Assembly (NCBI RefSeq): GCF_004519335.1
Contig: NZ_SOZD01000002.1
Coordinates: 744,001-808,000 of the forward strand
Source of the DNA: Jiella endophytica
GTDB lineage: Bacteria > Pseudomonadota > Alphaproteobacteria > Rhizobiales > Rhizobiaceae
Length of the DNA stretch: 64,000 bases
Direction of reading: 5' to 3'
The position numbers and the translations under genes were made by a program. The notes beneath the pieces were generated by a model. The model saw only the letters and a list, made by a program, of their open reading frames with translations, did no database searches and had not been told where the DNA came from. Positions 8,661 through 18,792 of this stretch are shown in pieces. Each line of letters starts with the position of its first letter. Position 1 is the stretch's first letter.

Positions 8661-10543
8661 CCGTTCTTCCCGGCGATGAGTTTCTGACTTTCGAGGCGGA
8701 AGACGGCCGACGGCCCGGGAAGGACGCCGGTCCTCAGCGTCTCGTCCGCACCCTTCGGATAGGCGTGCAGGACCTCGCCGCAGGTCAGGTCGCCGCTGAC
8801 GACATCGGACGGGATCGCCCAGGGTTCGTCGTCGAGATTGGCGAAGAGATGCAGAGCCGAGCCATCCTTCAGGTGCCAGCAGACCACGAAGGCCAGCGTG
8901 TCGTCGGACACATGATATTCGCCGCATCCCCCGGTCAGGCCGTCCGACAGCAGGGGAACGACGAGCCTCTGACGCTTTTCCAGGAGCCGCTTCACCATTT
9001 CGAGGCGGCGGCGATAGGTCGGCCGATCGAGCATCGTCCAGTCGAGCTTGGACGCTTCGAATGTCGACTGGGCATTCGGATCGGGGATCAGGGCGCGCGC
9101 GTCCTCGTCGTGAAAGGCGGCAAACTTCTTGAATTCCGCCCGCCGCCCCTCGCGCACGGCTTCACCGAGTTCGCCGTCGAAATCGGTGAAGAAGCAGAAC
9201 GGGTGGGTATCGCCATATTCCTCGCCCATGAAGAGCAGCGGGATCTGTGGCGAGAGCAGCAGGATCGCCTGCAGGCATTCGACGACGCGGCGCGCCGCGA
9301 GGTCGGTCAGCCGGTCGCCGAAGGCGCGGTTGCCGATCTGGTCGTGGTTCTGCAGGAAGTTGACGAAGGCCGTCGGCGGCAGATGGGCGGACGAGACGCC
9401 GACATCTTTGCCGCGATGCTCGGAATGATCGCCCTGATAGACGAAGCCGGTGGCGAGCGCCTTGGCCATCTGGGCGACGGAGCGGCGCGAATAATCCGCA
9501 TAGTAGCCTTCGTCCTCATGGGTCGCGAGGACATGGGCGGTGTGATGGAAGTCGTCGTTCCACTCGCCCGAGACGAGAGCCGGCCGGCCGTTCTCGCGCT
9601 CGATGTGCCAGGTAATGTTGCGGTCGTCCTCGGTCGTCAGATGGACGTGGCGATCCGGGAAGGTCTCGCGCACCCTTGCGGCGAGTTCCTTCACCAGCGG
9701 CGTGTCGGTGGTGTCCTTGATGGAATCGATGGCGTCGAGCCGCAGCCCGTCGATACGGTATTCCTCCAGCCAGTAGAGGGCGTTGTCGATCATGAAATCG
9801 CGCACCGGCTGTTCGTCATAGGCGATAGCCGCGCCCCAGGGCGTATGGATCTCCTGATGGAAGAACTCCGGCGCATAGGAGCCGATATAGTTCCCATCCG
9901 GGCCGAAATGGTTGTAGACGACATCGAGGAAAACCATCAGCCCGCGCTGGTGGGCGGCGTCGACGAACTGCTTCAGCGCCTCCTCGCCGCCATAGGCCTC
10001 GTGCGGACAGTAGAGCAACACGCCGTCATAGCCCCAGCCCCGGCGCCCGCCGAACTGGGCGACCGGAAGAAGCTCGATGGCGGTGACACCGGTCTCCTTC
10101 AGGTAGTCGAGCTTGTCGCAAATGCCGGCAAAGTCGCCGGTCGCGGAAAACGTGCCGGTGTGGAGTTCGTAGAAGACCGTCTCCTCCCACGGCCGGCCGT
10201 TCCAGTCGGCGCTCCGCCACTCGTATGCCTCAGGGTCGACGAGGACGGAGAGGGAATGGACGTCACCGACCTGCCGGCGGGAGGCGGGGTCGGGAACGAT
10301 AAGGCCGCTTTCGACCCGGAAACCGTAGGCGCCGCCCGGGCGGACCCGGTCGGTCGTCGCATGCCACCAGCCCGCGCCATCCCGCTCCATCGTCAGGAAG
10401 TCGGCCGGCTTGCCGGCCTCGTCACCGATGGCGAGTTCGATAGAGGGAGCCGACGGCGCCCAGAGACGGAACTCGCTCCCATCCCCGGAAAAGCGCGGTC
10501 CCCAGTTCGTCTCGAACGCAAAGCGATCGGCGGTTCGTGCCAT
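8657..10543 (-). CDS. treZ: Malto-oligosyltrehalose trehalohydrolase
   Basis: A 628-residue GH13 enzyme that hydrolyses the alpha-1,4 bond next to the terminal trehalose unit and releases free trehalose. An N-terminal CBM48-like segment (WGPRFSGDGSEFRLWAP) precedes the barrel. Visible catalytic sites are VVYNHFGPDGNY, nucleophile Asp270 in GLRLDAIDSIKD, Glu305 in LTTEDDRN and the FLQNHDQIGNR segment. ATG at 10541-10543 is preferred over an in-frame start 22 codons upstream because homology begins there and a GGGACGGGGA stretch lies just upstream. First gene of the operon treZ-malQ-treY-thuA-thuB; a promoter should lie in 10544-10700. Confidence 0.96.
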   Translation of the reverse strand: MARTADRFAFETNWGPRFSGDGSEFRLWAPSAPSIELAIGDEAGKPADFLTMERDGAGWWHATTDRVRPGGAYGFRVESGLIVPDPASRRQVGDVHSLSVLVDPEAYEWRSADWNGRPWEETVFYELHTGTFSATGDFAGICDKLDYLKETGVTAIELLPVAQFGGRRGWGYDGVLLYCPHEAYGGEEALKQFVDAAHQRGLMVFLDVVYNHFGPDGNYIGSYAPEFFHQEIHTPWGAAIAYDEQPVRDFMIDNALYWLEEYRIDGLRLDAIDSIKDTTDTPLVKELAARVRETFPDRHVHLTTEDDRNITWHIERENGRPALVSGEWNDDFHHTAHVLATHEDEGYYADYSRRSVAQMAKALATGFVYQGDHSEHRGKDVGVSSAHLPPTAFVNFLQNHDQIGNRAFGDRLTDLAARRVVECLQAILLLSPQIPLLFMGEEYGDTHPFCFFTDFDGELGEAVREGRRAEFKKFAAFHDEDARALIPDPNAQSTFEASKLDWTMLDRPTYRRRLEMVKRLLEKRQRLVVPLLSDGLTGGCGEYHVSDDTLAFVVCWHLKDGSALHLFANLDDEPWAIPSDVVSGDLTCGEVLHAYPKGADETLRTGVLPGPSAVFRLESQKLIAGKNG

Positions 10544-10928
10544 TTCGTCAGTCCCCGTCCCTGAAAGCTGATGATGGAAAAATGAGCGAGGTCGCGCGAC
10601 CATTCGCATCGCGTTCTAACTAAAGCGGTATGGCCGACTGCCAGCCCCCGAGGTCGCGAGAATTTCTTTGCCCGGCTCCACCCTAAGACGCGACGGCGCT
10701 CATGGCTGGAAGAATGCAGGCGAAGATCGTGACGGCGATCGGAAATCTGGAGGTGGTGTCGTGAGGACCCGCCTTCCATGCGCAATTCGATCAGGCCGCC
10801 GCTTTGCAAGAGTCGTGGTCGCACGGCCCGGATGAACGCCCTGCAGCAAAGTGCCGGCGTGCTCATGGTGACGTCGGGCTGGCTCCTGCCCTTTCACCGC
10901 CTTGATCCTGTCGGCCGGCGCGTGGCCC
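10544..10928. other. Intergenic region upstream of treZ
   Basis: These 385 bases lie between the treZ start and the 3' end of the metallopeptidase gene, both read leftwards, so the stretch should hold the treZ operon promoter. A perfect 12-base GC palindrome (GGTCGCGCGACC, 10590-10601) lies 47 bases upstream of treZ and could be an operator or chance. No convincing -35/-10 pair, coding frame or RNA gene was seen. Confidence 0.4.
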
Positions 10929-12002
10929 TTAACCTTGCCCCGCCCGTCCGCGGACCAGATCGTGGATGAAGCCGAGCTTCTCCTTCACCGTCGCCGAGAT
11001 AACAAAGGGATAGAGATCCTGGTGGCCCATCGAGCGGTTGAAGGAGTTGAGCGCCGCCGAGAGCGCCAGCCAGGCGTCGGCGATCTCGTCGATCGTCACC
11101 TCGTCCTTATAGACGTCGAAGTCGATCGTCGTCGTCAGAAGCCCCGAATCGCGCACCCGCGGATCGACCGAGACGCCCCACCAGTGACCCGTCTCCAGGC
11201 TGTCGACGATGTGGAGATAGTGCGCCCAGGTTTCGGCGAAGTCCTCCCAAGCGTGAGCGCCGGCATAGGAGGAGACGTATTCGTTCTGCCAGTTCGGCTT
11301 CGGGCCGTTCTGGTAGTGCCGCTGCAGCGCCTCGCCATAGTCCTCGGTGTCGTCGCCGAAGATCGCCCGGCAAGCGGAAAGCGCGCCCGGATTGCCGTCG
11401 CGCACCAGCCGGTCCCAGTACCAGTGGCCGACCTCGTGGCGGAAATGGCCGAGCAGCGTGCGGTAGGGCTCGCCCATCGATGTCCGGCGCTTCTCGCGCT
11501 CGGCATCGTCGGCCTCGACAAGCGCGATGGTGATCAGGCCGTTGTCGTGGCCGGTCATCACCTTCTGCTCGCCTGGCACCTCGGCGAGAAAGTCGAAGCC
11601 AAGGCCCTCTTCGGCCTCGTCCCGGGTCACCAGCGGCAGGCGCAGTTGCAGCAGCGTGTAGAACATCCGCCGCTTGGCGATCTCCATCTTCTGCCAGCGC
11701 CCGAGATTCCCCGGGTCCGACATGTCCGGGACCGTCACATTGTGGCGGCAGGCCTTGCAGTAGAGGTCCGGGCTGTCCGCCGCCACCAGCCAGTTGCACA
11801 CGCCCTGCTGATAGTTGGCGCAGTATTTCCAGCGGGAGCCGCCCGAATGGGTGCCAGCCTCAACGAAGAGACCGTCATCCGGATCCAGCGCCAGCATACG
11901 GTTCGACACCGGCTCGTAGCCGAGAGCATGGTTGCAGCGCTCGCAGACGACGTTCTCGAAAAAAACCACCTGCGAGCAGGCAGGACAGGAAAACAGTTTC
12001 AT
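10929..12002 (-). CDS. Zinc-ribbon putative zinc metallopeptidase
   Basis: A 357-residue protein with two N-terminal treble zinc-ribbon-like clusters (CPACSQ with CERC; CANYQQGVCNW with CKAC) and a metallopeptidase-like motif HEVGH at residues 189-193. A second conserved stretch follows, HAWEDFAETWAHYLH, whose acidic and His residues could complete a zinc site. This matches the 'putative zinc-binding metallopeptidase' family of proteobacteria; the reaction is not known. ATG at 12000-12002 gives MKLFSCPACS, placing the first ribbon directly at the N-terminus. The gene is divergent from the DUF2126 transglutaminase gene with 222 bases between the starts, a pairing I believe recurs in rhizobia. 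Cytoplasmic, no signal peptide. Confidence 0.8.
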   Translation of the reverse strand: MKLFSCPACSQVVFFENVVCERCNHALGYEPVSNRMLALDPDDGLFVEAGTHSGGSRWKYCANYQQGVCNWLVAADSPDLYCKACRHNVTVPDMSDPGNLGRWQKMEIAKRRMFYTLLQLRLPLVTRDEAEEGLGFDFLAEVPGEQKVMTGHDNGLITIALVEADDAEREKRRTSMGEPYRTLLGHFRHEVGHWYWDRLVRDGNPGALSACRAIFGDDTEDYGEALQRHYQNGPKPNWQNEYVSSYAGAHAWEDFAETWAHYLHIVDSLETGHWWGVSVDPRVRDSGLLTTTIDFDVYKDEVTIDEIADAWLALSAALNSFNRSMGHQDLYPFVISATVKEKLGFIHDLVRGRAGQG

Positions 12003-12224
12003 CGACGGTCCCCGATGCGCGTCTTGCGCGAAAACGATTGCGCGCATCAATGTTTAGGTGGATGACTGGTTCCGTGAAGGAAGGCCGAGGCCAGGAATTT
12101 TTGCCGCTGTTTCTCTCGCTTCACAGGGCGTCGCCAGAGGACGTCAGGACGCCGGCCCGCTTGCCGCACCGCGATAGGGCGATAAGCTTCACGCGCAGAC
12201 GAAACGGGACGAACGAAAGCGACC

Positions 12225-15200
12225 ATGTCGATTCTTGCCGCGCTCAACCATTTGACGCACTACAAATACGACCGCCCCGTCACTCTTGCCCCCCAGATCA
12301 TCCGGCTGCGTCCGGCCCCCCATTCGCGCACCAGGGTTCCGTCCTACTCGTTGCGGGTGACGCCGGACAATCATTTCGTCAACTGGCAGCAGGACCCGTT
12401 CGGCAACTACCTGGCCCGCTTCGTCTTTCCCGAGAAGACCACGGAGTTCAAGATCGAGGTCGATCTTCTCGCCGACATGACGGTCTACAATCCCTTCGAC
12501 TTCTTCGTGGAGGAGGCCGCCCAGGCCTGGCCGTTCCAGTACGATGCGATTCTGAAGAGCGACCTTGCCGCCTATCTGGTGCCAGAGGCGCCTGGTGCGT
12601 TGGTCGAGGCATTCCTGAGAGATCTCGATCGCTCCGAGACCCACACGGTCGACTTTCTCGTCGGGCTGAACCGGACGATCGCCAATCACGTCGAATATCT
12701 GGTCCGCATGGAGCCCGGCGTGCAGACGCCGGAGGAGACGCTCGAGAAGGGCTCCGGCTCTTGCCGCGATTCCTCCTGGCTGCTGGTCAACATCCTCCGG
12801 CATCTCGGTTTTGCGGCCCGTTTCGTCTCCGGCTATCTGATTCAGTTGAAGCCCGACAAGGTCGCCCTCGACGGCCCGGCCGGCACCACCCACGACTTCA
12901 CCGACCTCCACGCCTGGGCCGAGGTCTATCTGCCCGGCGCCGGCTGGATCGGCCTTGATCCGACCTCCGGGCTTCTCACCGGCGAGAGCCACGTGCCGCT
13001 GGCCGCAACGCCGCATTTTCGCTCGGCCGCGCCGATCTCCGGCGCCGTCGACTATGCCGAGGTGGAATTCGACTTCTCGATGTCGGTGACCCGTGTCGAG
13101 GAGCGGCCCCGGGTCTCGCACCCGTTTTCCGACGACAGCTGGGAGGAGCTCGACGACCTCGGCAAGCGCGTCGACGCCGAGCTGAAGGCCGCCGACGTGC
13201 GCCTCACCATGGGCGGCGAGCCGACCTTCGTCTCGATCGACGATTTCGAAGCGCCGGAATGGAACGCGGATGCCACCGGACCGACCAAGCGCGGCCTCGC
13301 AGACGATCTGATCCGCCGGCTCAGGGATCGCTTCGCGCCCGGCGGCTTCCTGCATTACGGCCAGGGCAAGTGGTATCCCGGCGAGACCCTGCCGCGCTGG
13401 ACCTTCTCGCTCTACTGGCGCAAGGACGGTGTTCCCGTCTGGAAAAACGCCGAGACGATCGCCCGGGAGACCACCGGACAGTCTGTCGGTCCGGCCGAGT
13501 CCGAGCGCTTCACCAGGGCCGTCGCCGAGGCGATCGGCATCGCCGCCGACAACGTCATGCCCGCCTTCGAGGATGCGGCCTACTGGCTGCTGCGCGAATC
13601 CCAGCTGCCGGAAAATGTCGAGCCGACCGACTCCAAGCTGGAAGACCGCGAAGAGCGCGCCCGGCTTGCCAAGGTGTTCGAACGCGGCCTGCCGAAGCCG
13701 ACCGGCCACGTCCTGCCGGTCCAGGCCTGGCAGGCGCGGGCCCGCGGCGTGCGCTGGTTTTCCGAGCGCTGGTCGACGCGGCGCCGGCATCTGTTCCTGG
13801 TGCCCGGCGATTCCGCCATGGGCTACCGCCTGCCGCTGGCGGCGCTGCCGCATCTCGGCCCGGCGGATTTCCCCTTCATCCATCCGGACGACCCGACCCA
13901 GCCGTTTCCGCCCCTGCCACCGCAGAACCGCCAGCAATGGGGGCGGATCGAGATGCAGCAGCATCTCGGCGGCACAGGCGACGGCGGCGGAATGAGCCAA
14001 TCGATGGGCAGGCCGGGCGGCATACGCCAGGAGATGACGCCGTTGCCGCCCCTGCCCGGGGGCTCCTTGACCGGCGGTGGCGCTGCCGGCGGGCTGATGC
14101 CGACCTATGGCAGCTTCTCGCCCGTCGCCGGCGAGATCGTCGGACATGTCCGCACCGCGCTCTCCATCGAGCCGCGCGACGGCAAGCTCTGCGTCTTCAT
14201 GCCGCCGCTGGAATTCACCGAGGCCTATCTCGACCTCCTCGGCGTCATCGAGGAAATTGCCGAAGCACAGGGCCTGCCGGTGCAGATCGAGGGCTACGCC
14301 CCGCCGCCAGACCCGCGGCTCAACGTCATCCGCGTCGCCCCTGATCCGGGTGTCATCGAGGTCAACGTCCATCCCTCGTCGTCATGGGAGGAATCGAAGG
14401 CGATCACCACCGGCGTCTACGAGGATGCCCGCCAGTCGCGCCTCGGCACCGACAAGTTCATGATCGACGGCAAACATGCCGGCACCGGCGGCGGCAACCA
14501 TGTCGTCGTCGGCGGCGCGACGCCGCTCGATAGCCCCTTCCTGCGGCGACCGGACCTGTTGAAGTCGCTGGTCCTCTACTGGCAGCGCCATCCCTCGCTC
14601 TCCTATCTGTTCTCGGGCCTGTTCATCGGCCCGACCAGCCAGGCGCCGCGGATCGACGAGGGCCGCCACGACCAGCTCTACGAGCTCGAAATCGCCATGG
14701 CCCAGGTGACGCGGGACAGTTTCTCGACCCCGCCATGGCTTGTCGACCGGCTGTTTCGCAACCTCCTCATCGACGTCACCGGCAACACCCACCGGGCGGA
14801 GATCTGCATCGACAAGCTCTATTCGCCGGACGGCCCCACCGGCCGTCTCGGCCTCGTCGAATTCCGCGGCTTCGAGATGCCGCCGGACGCCAGGATGAGC
14901 CTTGCCCAGCAGCTTCTGATCCGGGCGCTGATCATGAAGTTCTGGAAGGAGCCCGAAGAAGGCCGCTTCGTGCGCTGGGGGACGGAGCTGCACGATCGCT
15001 TCATGCTGCCGGAATTCGTCTGGGCGGACTTCCTCGACGTTCTCGAGGATCTCACCCGCTCCGGCTATCCGCTGAAGCCGGAATGGTTCGAGGCGCAGGC
15101 CGAGTTCCGCTTCCCCTTCTGCGGCAGGATCGAGCGCGAGGGCATCACGCTGGAGCTGCGCCAGGCGCTGGAGCCTTGGAACGTCATGGGCGAGACCGGC

Positions 15201-15668
15201 GCGATCGGCGGCACGGTGCGCTTCGTCGATTCCTCGGTCGAGCGGCTGCAGGTGAAGCTCTCTGACTTCGTGCCCACCCGCCACATCGTCACCTGCAACG
15301 GCCGCGAGGTGCCGATGATGGCGACCGGCAAGGGCAAGGAGGCCGTCGCGGGCGTCCGCTTCAAGGCCTGGCAGCCGGCCTCGGGCCTCCATCCGACGAT
15401 CCCGGTCCACGCGCCGCTCACCTTCGACATCTATGATCGCTGGTCGAAGCGCTCGATCGGCGGCTGCGTCTATCACGTCGCCCATCCCGGCGGGCGGAAC
15501 TACGACACCTTCCCGGTGAATTCCTACGAGGCCGAGGCGCGGCGGCTTGCGCGGTTCGAGGATATCGGCCACACGCCCGGAGGCTTCGAGCCGGTGCGCG
15601 AGCGCCCCGATGCGTCCTTCCCGGCGACCCTCGATCTCAGAAGGCCGGCCGGGATCGCGGTGATGTAA
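12225..15668 (+). CDS. Transglutaminase-like protein with DUF2126
   Basis: A 1147-residue protein. Residues 1-100 form a bacterial transglutaminase-like N-terminal region, residues about 160-250 a transglutaminase core with a full Cys180-His229-Asp245 triad ([24 protein letters not shown]), and residues about 330 to the end the DUF2126 domain, which starts at [15 protein letters not shown]. This architecture is well known by sequence in proteobacteria and is usually linked to protein modification or peptide-ligase gene clusters, but the reaction is unproven. A Gly/Pro-rich hinge lies near residues 575-625. No signal peptide. The divergent metallopeptidase gene suggests a shared role in protein or peptide turnover; that is inference. 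Confidence 0.9.
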   Translation: MSILAALNHLTHYKYDRPVTLAPQIIRLRPAPHSRTRVPSYSLRVTPDNHFVNWQQDPFGNYLARFVFPEKTTEFKIEVDLLADMTVYNPFDFFVEEAAQAWPFQYDAILKSDLAAYLVPEAPGALVEAFLRDLDRSETHTVDFLVGLNRTIANHVEYLVRMEPGVQTPEETLEKGSGSCRDSSWLLVNILRHLGFAARFVSGYLIQLKPDKVALDGPAGTTHDFTDLHAWAEVYLPGAGWIGLDPTSGLLTGESHVPLAATPHFRSAAPISGAVDYAEVEFDFSMSVTRVEERPRVSHPFSDDSWEELDDLGKRVDAELKAADVRLTMGGEPTFVSIDDFEAPEWNADATGPTKRGLADDLIRRLRDRFAPGGFLHYGQGKWYPGETLPRWTFSLYWRKDGVPVWKNAETIARETTGQSVGPAESERFTRAVAEAIGIAADNVMPAFEDAAYWLLRESQLPENVEPTDSKLEDREERARLAKVFERGLPKPTGHVLPVQAWQARARGVRWFSERWSTRRRHLFLVPGDSAMGYRLPLAALPHLGPADFPFIHPDDPTQPFPPLPPQNRQQWGRIEMQQHLGGTGDGGGMSQSMGRPGGIRQEMTPLPPLPGGSLTGGGAAGGLMPTYGSFSPVAGEIVGHVRTALSIEPRDGKLCVFMPPLEFTEAYLDLLGVIEEIAEAQGLPVQIEGYAPPPDPRLNVIRVAPDPGVIEVNVHPSSSWEESKAITTGVYEDARQSRLGTDKFMIDGKHAGTGGGNHVVVGGATPLDSPFLRRPDLLKSLVLYWQRHPSLSYLFSGLFIGPTSQAPRIDEGRHDQLYELEIAMAQVTRDSFSTPPWLVDRLFRNLLIDVTGNTHRAEICIDKLYSPDGPTGRLGLVEFRGFEMPPDARMSLAQQLLIRALIMKFWKEPEEGRFVRWGTELHDRFMLPEFVWADFLDVLEDLTRSGYPLKPEWFEAQAEFRFPFCGRIEREGITLELRQALEPWNVMGETGAIGGTVRFVDSSVERLQVKLSDFVPTRHIVTCNGREVPMMATGKGKEAVAGVRFKAWQPASGLHPTIPVHAPLTFDIYDRWSKRSIGGCVYHVAHPGGRNYDTFPVNSYEAEARRLARFEDIGHTPGGFEPVRERPDASFPATLDLRRPAGIAVM

Positions 15669-15882
15669 TAGGGAGCCGTCTGCAACCGGCGGGAAATCGG
15701 CGAACGCGGTCGCAATGCCGTCAAGGTCTTTGTGCAACACGCCGAAGAGACTTGCAAATTGCGGCGGCTTCGCTTCACCTCGCGACGACATGGGCACCCG
15801 CCGCCCGCTCGCGGCACGCTGCCCCGTTCCCTGCGCGCTGCAGGGGCACACGGACCGGCGATGCCGGATGAAAGGATCGACC

Positions 15883-17778
15883 GTGACGCTTTCGCGCCTC
15901 TTCAAAACCCTCTCGGTCTCGGCCCTGATCGCGCTGACGAGCGCCGGCACGACGCTGGCCGCCGGAAACGACACCGAGAAGCCGCAGCGGGCGGCCATCC
16001 CGTCCGCCGGCTCGCTGTCTGGCGCCTATCTCGCGGCCAAGACCGCTCAGGCGAGCGGCGACCTGAAGACCGCGACCGACTTCTACAGCCAGGCCCTGTC
16101 GATCGATCCGACGTCCGAGACGCTGCAGCAGGACGCGATGTTCGCCTATCTCGCCGACGGCCGCTTCGCCGACGGCGTCGACATCGCCGCCAAGCTGCGT
16201 GACGACGCGACGGTCGCGAAGGTCGCGCGGATCACCCTCGGTGTCGACGCGCTGCGCAAGGGCGATTTCGACGCCGCGACCGCCGAATTCGACATCGTCA
16301 ATCCGAGCGATCTCGACGCGCTGCTGCTTGCCCATCTCACCGCCTGGGCCGAGGTCGGCGCCGGGCGTGTCGACGAGGGCCTGTCGCGGATCGACCAGAC
16401 CAAGGGCGCGCCCTGGTACCAGATCTTCAACGCCTATCAGAAGGGCCTGCTCGCCGCGGTCAGCGACCGGCCGGACGTCGCGCGCGGTGCTTTCGAGAGC
16501 GTCGTCAAGGACCAGACGCTCGCCCGCACCTCCCCCGACGCCTTTCTCGGCTCGGCCGACGCGCTGGCAAGGGTCGAGGCCCGCCAGGGCAACAAGGACG
16601 CCGCGCTGAAGGCGGTCGATGCCGGCCTCGCCGTCGCGCCGAATTACACGCCGCTGCAGTTCCTGCGCGACAGGATCGATCGCGGCGAGACCATCGAGCC
16701 GGCGGTCGCCTCGGTGCAGGAGGGCGCCGCCGAGACGCTCTACGTCCTCGGCCAGGCGATCAACCGCGGCGACGGCCGCGACGTCGCGCTCCTCTACTTC
16801 CAGCTCGCCCGCGCGCTCTCGCCCCGCAGCCCGGCGCTCCTGACCGCGCTCGCCGGCATCGCCGAACAGGCCGAGCAGCTCGATCTCGCCATTTCCTACT
16901 ATCGCGAAGTGCCGGAGAACTCCGCCTTCCGCCGCACCGCCGACCTGCAGATCGGCCTCGACCTTTGGTATGCGGAAAAGAAGGACGAATCGAAGAAGCA
17001 TCTCGAGCGGGCCGTCCGCGACTATCCCGACGACGTGCGCGCCTATACCGCGCTCGCCGACGTGCTGTCGGCCGACAAGCAATATGCCGAGGCCGCCGAC
17101 GCGCTGAACAAGGCGATCGAACTCGCCAAGGCCGACGATGCCGAAAAGTGGAATCTCTACTACCAGCGCGGCATCGCCTATGAACGCCAGAAGATGTGGG
17201 ACAAGGCAGAGCCGGACTTCAAGAAGGCCCTCGAACTGTCGCCCGAACAGCCGCAGGTGCTGAACTATCTCGGCTATTCCTGGGTCGACATGAACCGGCA
17301 TCTCGACGAAGGCCTCGACATGATCAAGCGGGCGGTCGACCTGCGGCCGAATGACGGCTACATCATCGACAGCCTCGGCTGGGCGCTCTACCGCCTCGGC
17401 CGCTACGACGACGCCGTCGAGCAGCTCGAGCGGGCGGTGCTGATCACGCCGATGGACCCCACCATCAACGACCATCTCGGCGACGCCTACTGGCATGTCG
17501 GGCGCCGGCGCGAGGCGAAGTTCCAGTGGGAGCGCGCCCTCGTCGGCAAGCCGGAGGCCGATCCCGAGCAGCGCGAGAAGATCCAGGCGAAGCTCAAGGA
17601 CGGCCTCGACGACGCCTCCGCCGCGACCATCAAGGCCGAGGCCGACGGCGAGACGGCGACGCCCCCGGCAGCGCCGGCGGAAAAGACCCCCGACGCACCG
17701 CTGACCCCCGACGAAGACACCCCGGGCGAAGACATGCCGGCAGCAAGCCCGGACGCTGCGCCCGCGACGACGAACTGA
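15883..17778 (+). CDS. Secreted TPR-repeat protein
   Basis: About 631 residues: an N-terminal signal peptide (LFKTLSVSALIALTSAGTTL, cleavage after AAG or nearby), then many tetratricopeptide repeats, the clearest being 'AYTALADVLSADKQYAEAADALNKAIEL' style units in the C-terminal half, and a low-complexity Ala/Pro/Glu tail. GTG at 15883 is favoured because AAGGA lies seven bases upstream and the product begins with a compact signal peptide; ATG at 15868 would add five residues. TPR proteins mediate protein interactions, here probably in the periplasm or at the outer membrane. Rhizobial genomes often carry such a gene directly before ispE, as here (75-base gap). Function unknown. Confidence 0.85.
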   Translation: MTLSRLFKTLSVSALIALTSAGTTLAAGNDTEKPQRAAIPSAGSLSGAYLAAKTAQASGDLKTATDFYSQALSIDPTSETLQQDAMFAYLADGRFADGVDIAAKLRDDATVAKVARITLGVDALRKGDFDAATAEFDIVNPSDLDALLLAHLTAWAEVGAGRVDEGLSRIDQTKGAPWYQIFNAYQKGLLAAVSDRPDVARGAFESVVKDQTLARTSPDAFLGSADALARVEARQGNKDAALKAVDAGLAVAPNYTPLQFLRDRIDRGETIEPAVASVQEGAAETLYVLGQAINRGDGRDVALLYFQLARALSPRSPALLTALAGIAEQAEQLDLAISYYREVPENSAFRRTADLQIGLDLWYAEKKDESKKHLERAVRDYPDDVRAYTALADVLSADKQYAEAADALNKAIELAKADDAEKWNLYYQRGIAYERQKMWDKAEPDFKKALELSPEQPQVLNYLGYSWVDMNRHLDEGLDMIKRAVDLRPNDGYIIDSLGWALYRLGRYDDAVEQLERAVLITPMDPTINDHLGDAYWHVGRRREAKFQWERALVGKPEADPEQREKIQAKLKDGLDDASAATIKAEADGETATPPAAPAEKTPDAPLTPDEDTPGEDMPAASPDAAPATTN

Positions 17779-17853
17779 CGGCCGCGGGATCCTGCAGGGC
17801 GCGGGGCGCGGCACCGCCCCCAGCATGGATGGCGAAGGGGGAGCGCCGGTCGC

Positions 17854-18792
17854 ATGGATGAGGTGATCGTTCCGGCGAGCGCGCGCTTTGCCCCCGCCAA
17901 AGTCAATCTCGCGCTGCATGTCGTCGGACGGCGCGACGACGGCTACCATCTCCTCGAAAGCCTCGTCACCTTCGACCAAGCCGCCGGGGACATGGTCGCT
18001 GCCGCGCCCCGCGCCGACCTGTCCGGTCTTGCCGCCGGTGACCTCTCCGATCGGCTGACCATCGACGGCCGGTTCGCCGCGGGCCTGCCGACGGGCCCTG
18101 CCAATATCCTCGTCCAGGCGGCGGCGCTTGCCCGAAAGGAGTTCCGCCGCTTTGGCCTCGATCTGCCGCCGCTCGACATCCGTCTGACGAAGACGCTGCC
18201 GGTCGCCGCCGGCATCGGCGGCGGCTCGGCGGACGCGGCCGCCCTTCTGACGCTCCTCTGCCAGGACATCCCGGGCGAGGCGCGCAACGCCGTCTTCGAG
18301 GCCGCGATCAGGCTCGGCGCCGACGTGCCGATGTGCCTCGACGGCCGGCCGGCGCTGGTTTCCGGCATCGGCGAGACGATCCGGCCGCTTGCGGGCCTGC
18401 CGGAGCTTCCCCTGCTTTTGGTCAATCCCGGCATCGCGGTCGAGACGGCGACCGTCTTCCGCATGCTCGCCCGCAGAGACAACCCGCCGATGCCGGAATT
18501 TCCGAGCCCCGGCCTTGCGAGCATCGACGATCTCGTCGCCTATCTTGCCGAGACGCGTAACGACCTTGCCCTTGCGGCCGGCTCGCTGGCGCCCGAAATC
18601 GAGGACGTGCGGGGCCGGTTGCTGGCCGCAGGCGCGTTGTTTGCCCGGATGTCCGGCTCGGGCGCGACGGTCTACGGGCTGTTTGCCGATCGAGAAACAT
18701 GCGCTGCCGCAGCCCGGATGATCGCCGGCGAGCGGCCCGGCTGGTGGCTGTCGCTCGCGCAAGCGGATGCCGAGAAGGGAACGACGCCATGA
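17854..18792 (+). CDS. ispE: 4-diphosphocytidyl-2-C-methyl-D-erythritol kinase
   Basis: A 312-residue GHMP kinase of the MEP isoprenoid pathway; it phosphorylates the 2-hydroxyl of CDP-methylerythritol. The substrate segment FAPAKVNLALHV and the ATP loop PVAAGIGGGSADAAALL are diagnostic, and the C-terminal MSGSGATVYGLF is the third GHMP motif. Length is slightly above the usual 280-300. The stop overlaps the moaB start by four bases (ATGA), so the two are co-translated. No other MEP genes are present in the window. Confidence 0.97.
   Translation: MDEVIVPASARFAPAKVNLALHVVGRRDDGYHLLESLVTFDQAAGDMVAAAPRADLSGLAAGDLSDRLTIDGRFAAGLPTGPANILVQAAALARKEFRRFGLDLPPLDIRLTKTLPVAAGIGGGSADAAALLTLLCQDIPGEARNAVFEAAIRLGADVPMCLDGRPALVSGIGETIRPLAGLPELPLLLVNPGIAVETATVFRMLARRDNPPMPEFPSPGLASIDDLVAYLAETRNDLALAAGSLAPEIEDVRGRLLAAGALFARMSGSGATVYGLFADRETCAAAARMIAGERPGWWLSLAQADAEKGTTP

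Noticed and set aside
10590-10601. 12-base palindrome GGTCGCGCGACC as a treZ operator
   Set aside because: Short GC palindromes are frequent in this composition; no second copy or promoter context supports it, so it is only mentioned in the region note.
12189-14372. A 727-codon minus-strand frame opposite the transglutaminase gene
   Set aside because: The plus strand has an intact Cys-His-Asp triad and full-length homology; the antisense frame is compositional shadow.
15775-18762. A 995-codon open frame on the minus strand opposite the TPR protein and ispE
   Set aside because: It crosses two genes with clear families, is Arg/Gly/Asp-rich like other antisense shadows in GC-rich DNA, and has no domain or ribosome site.
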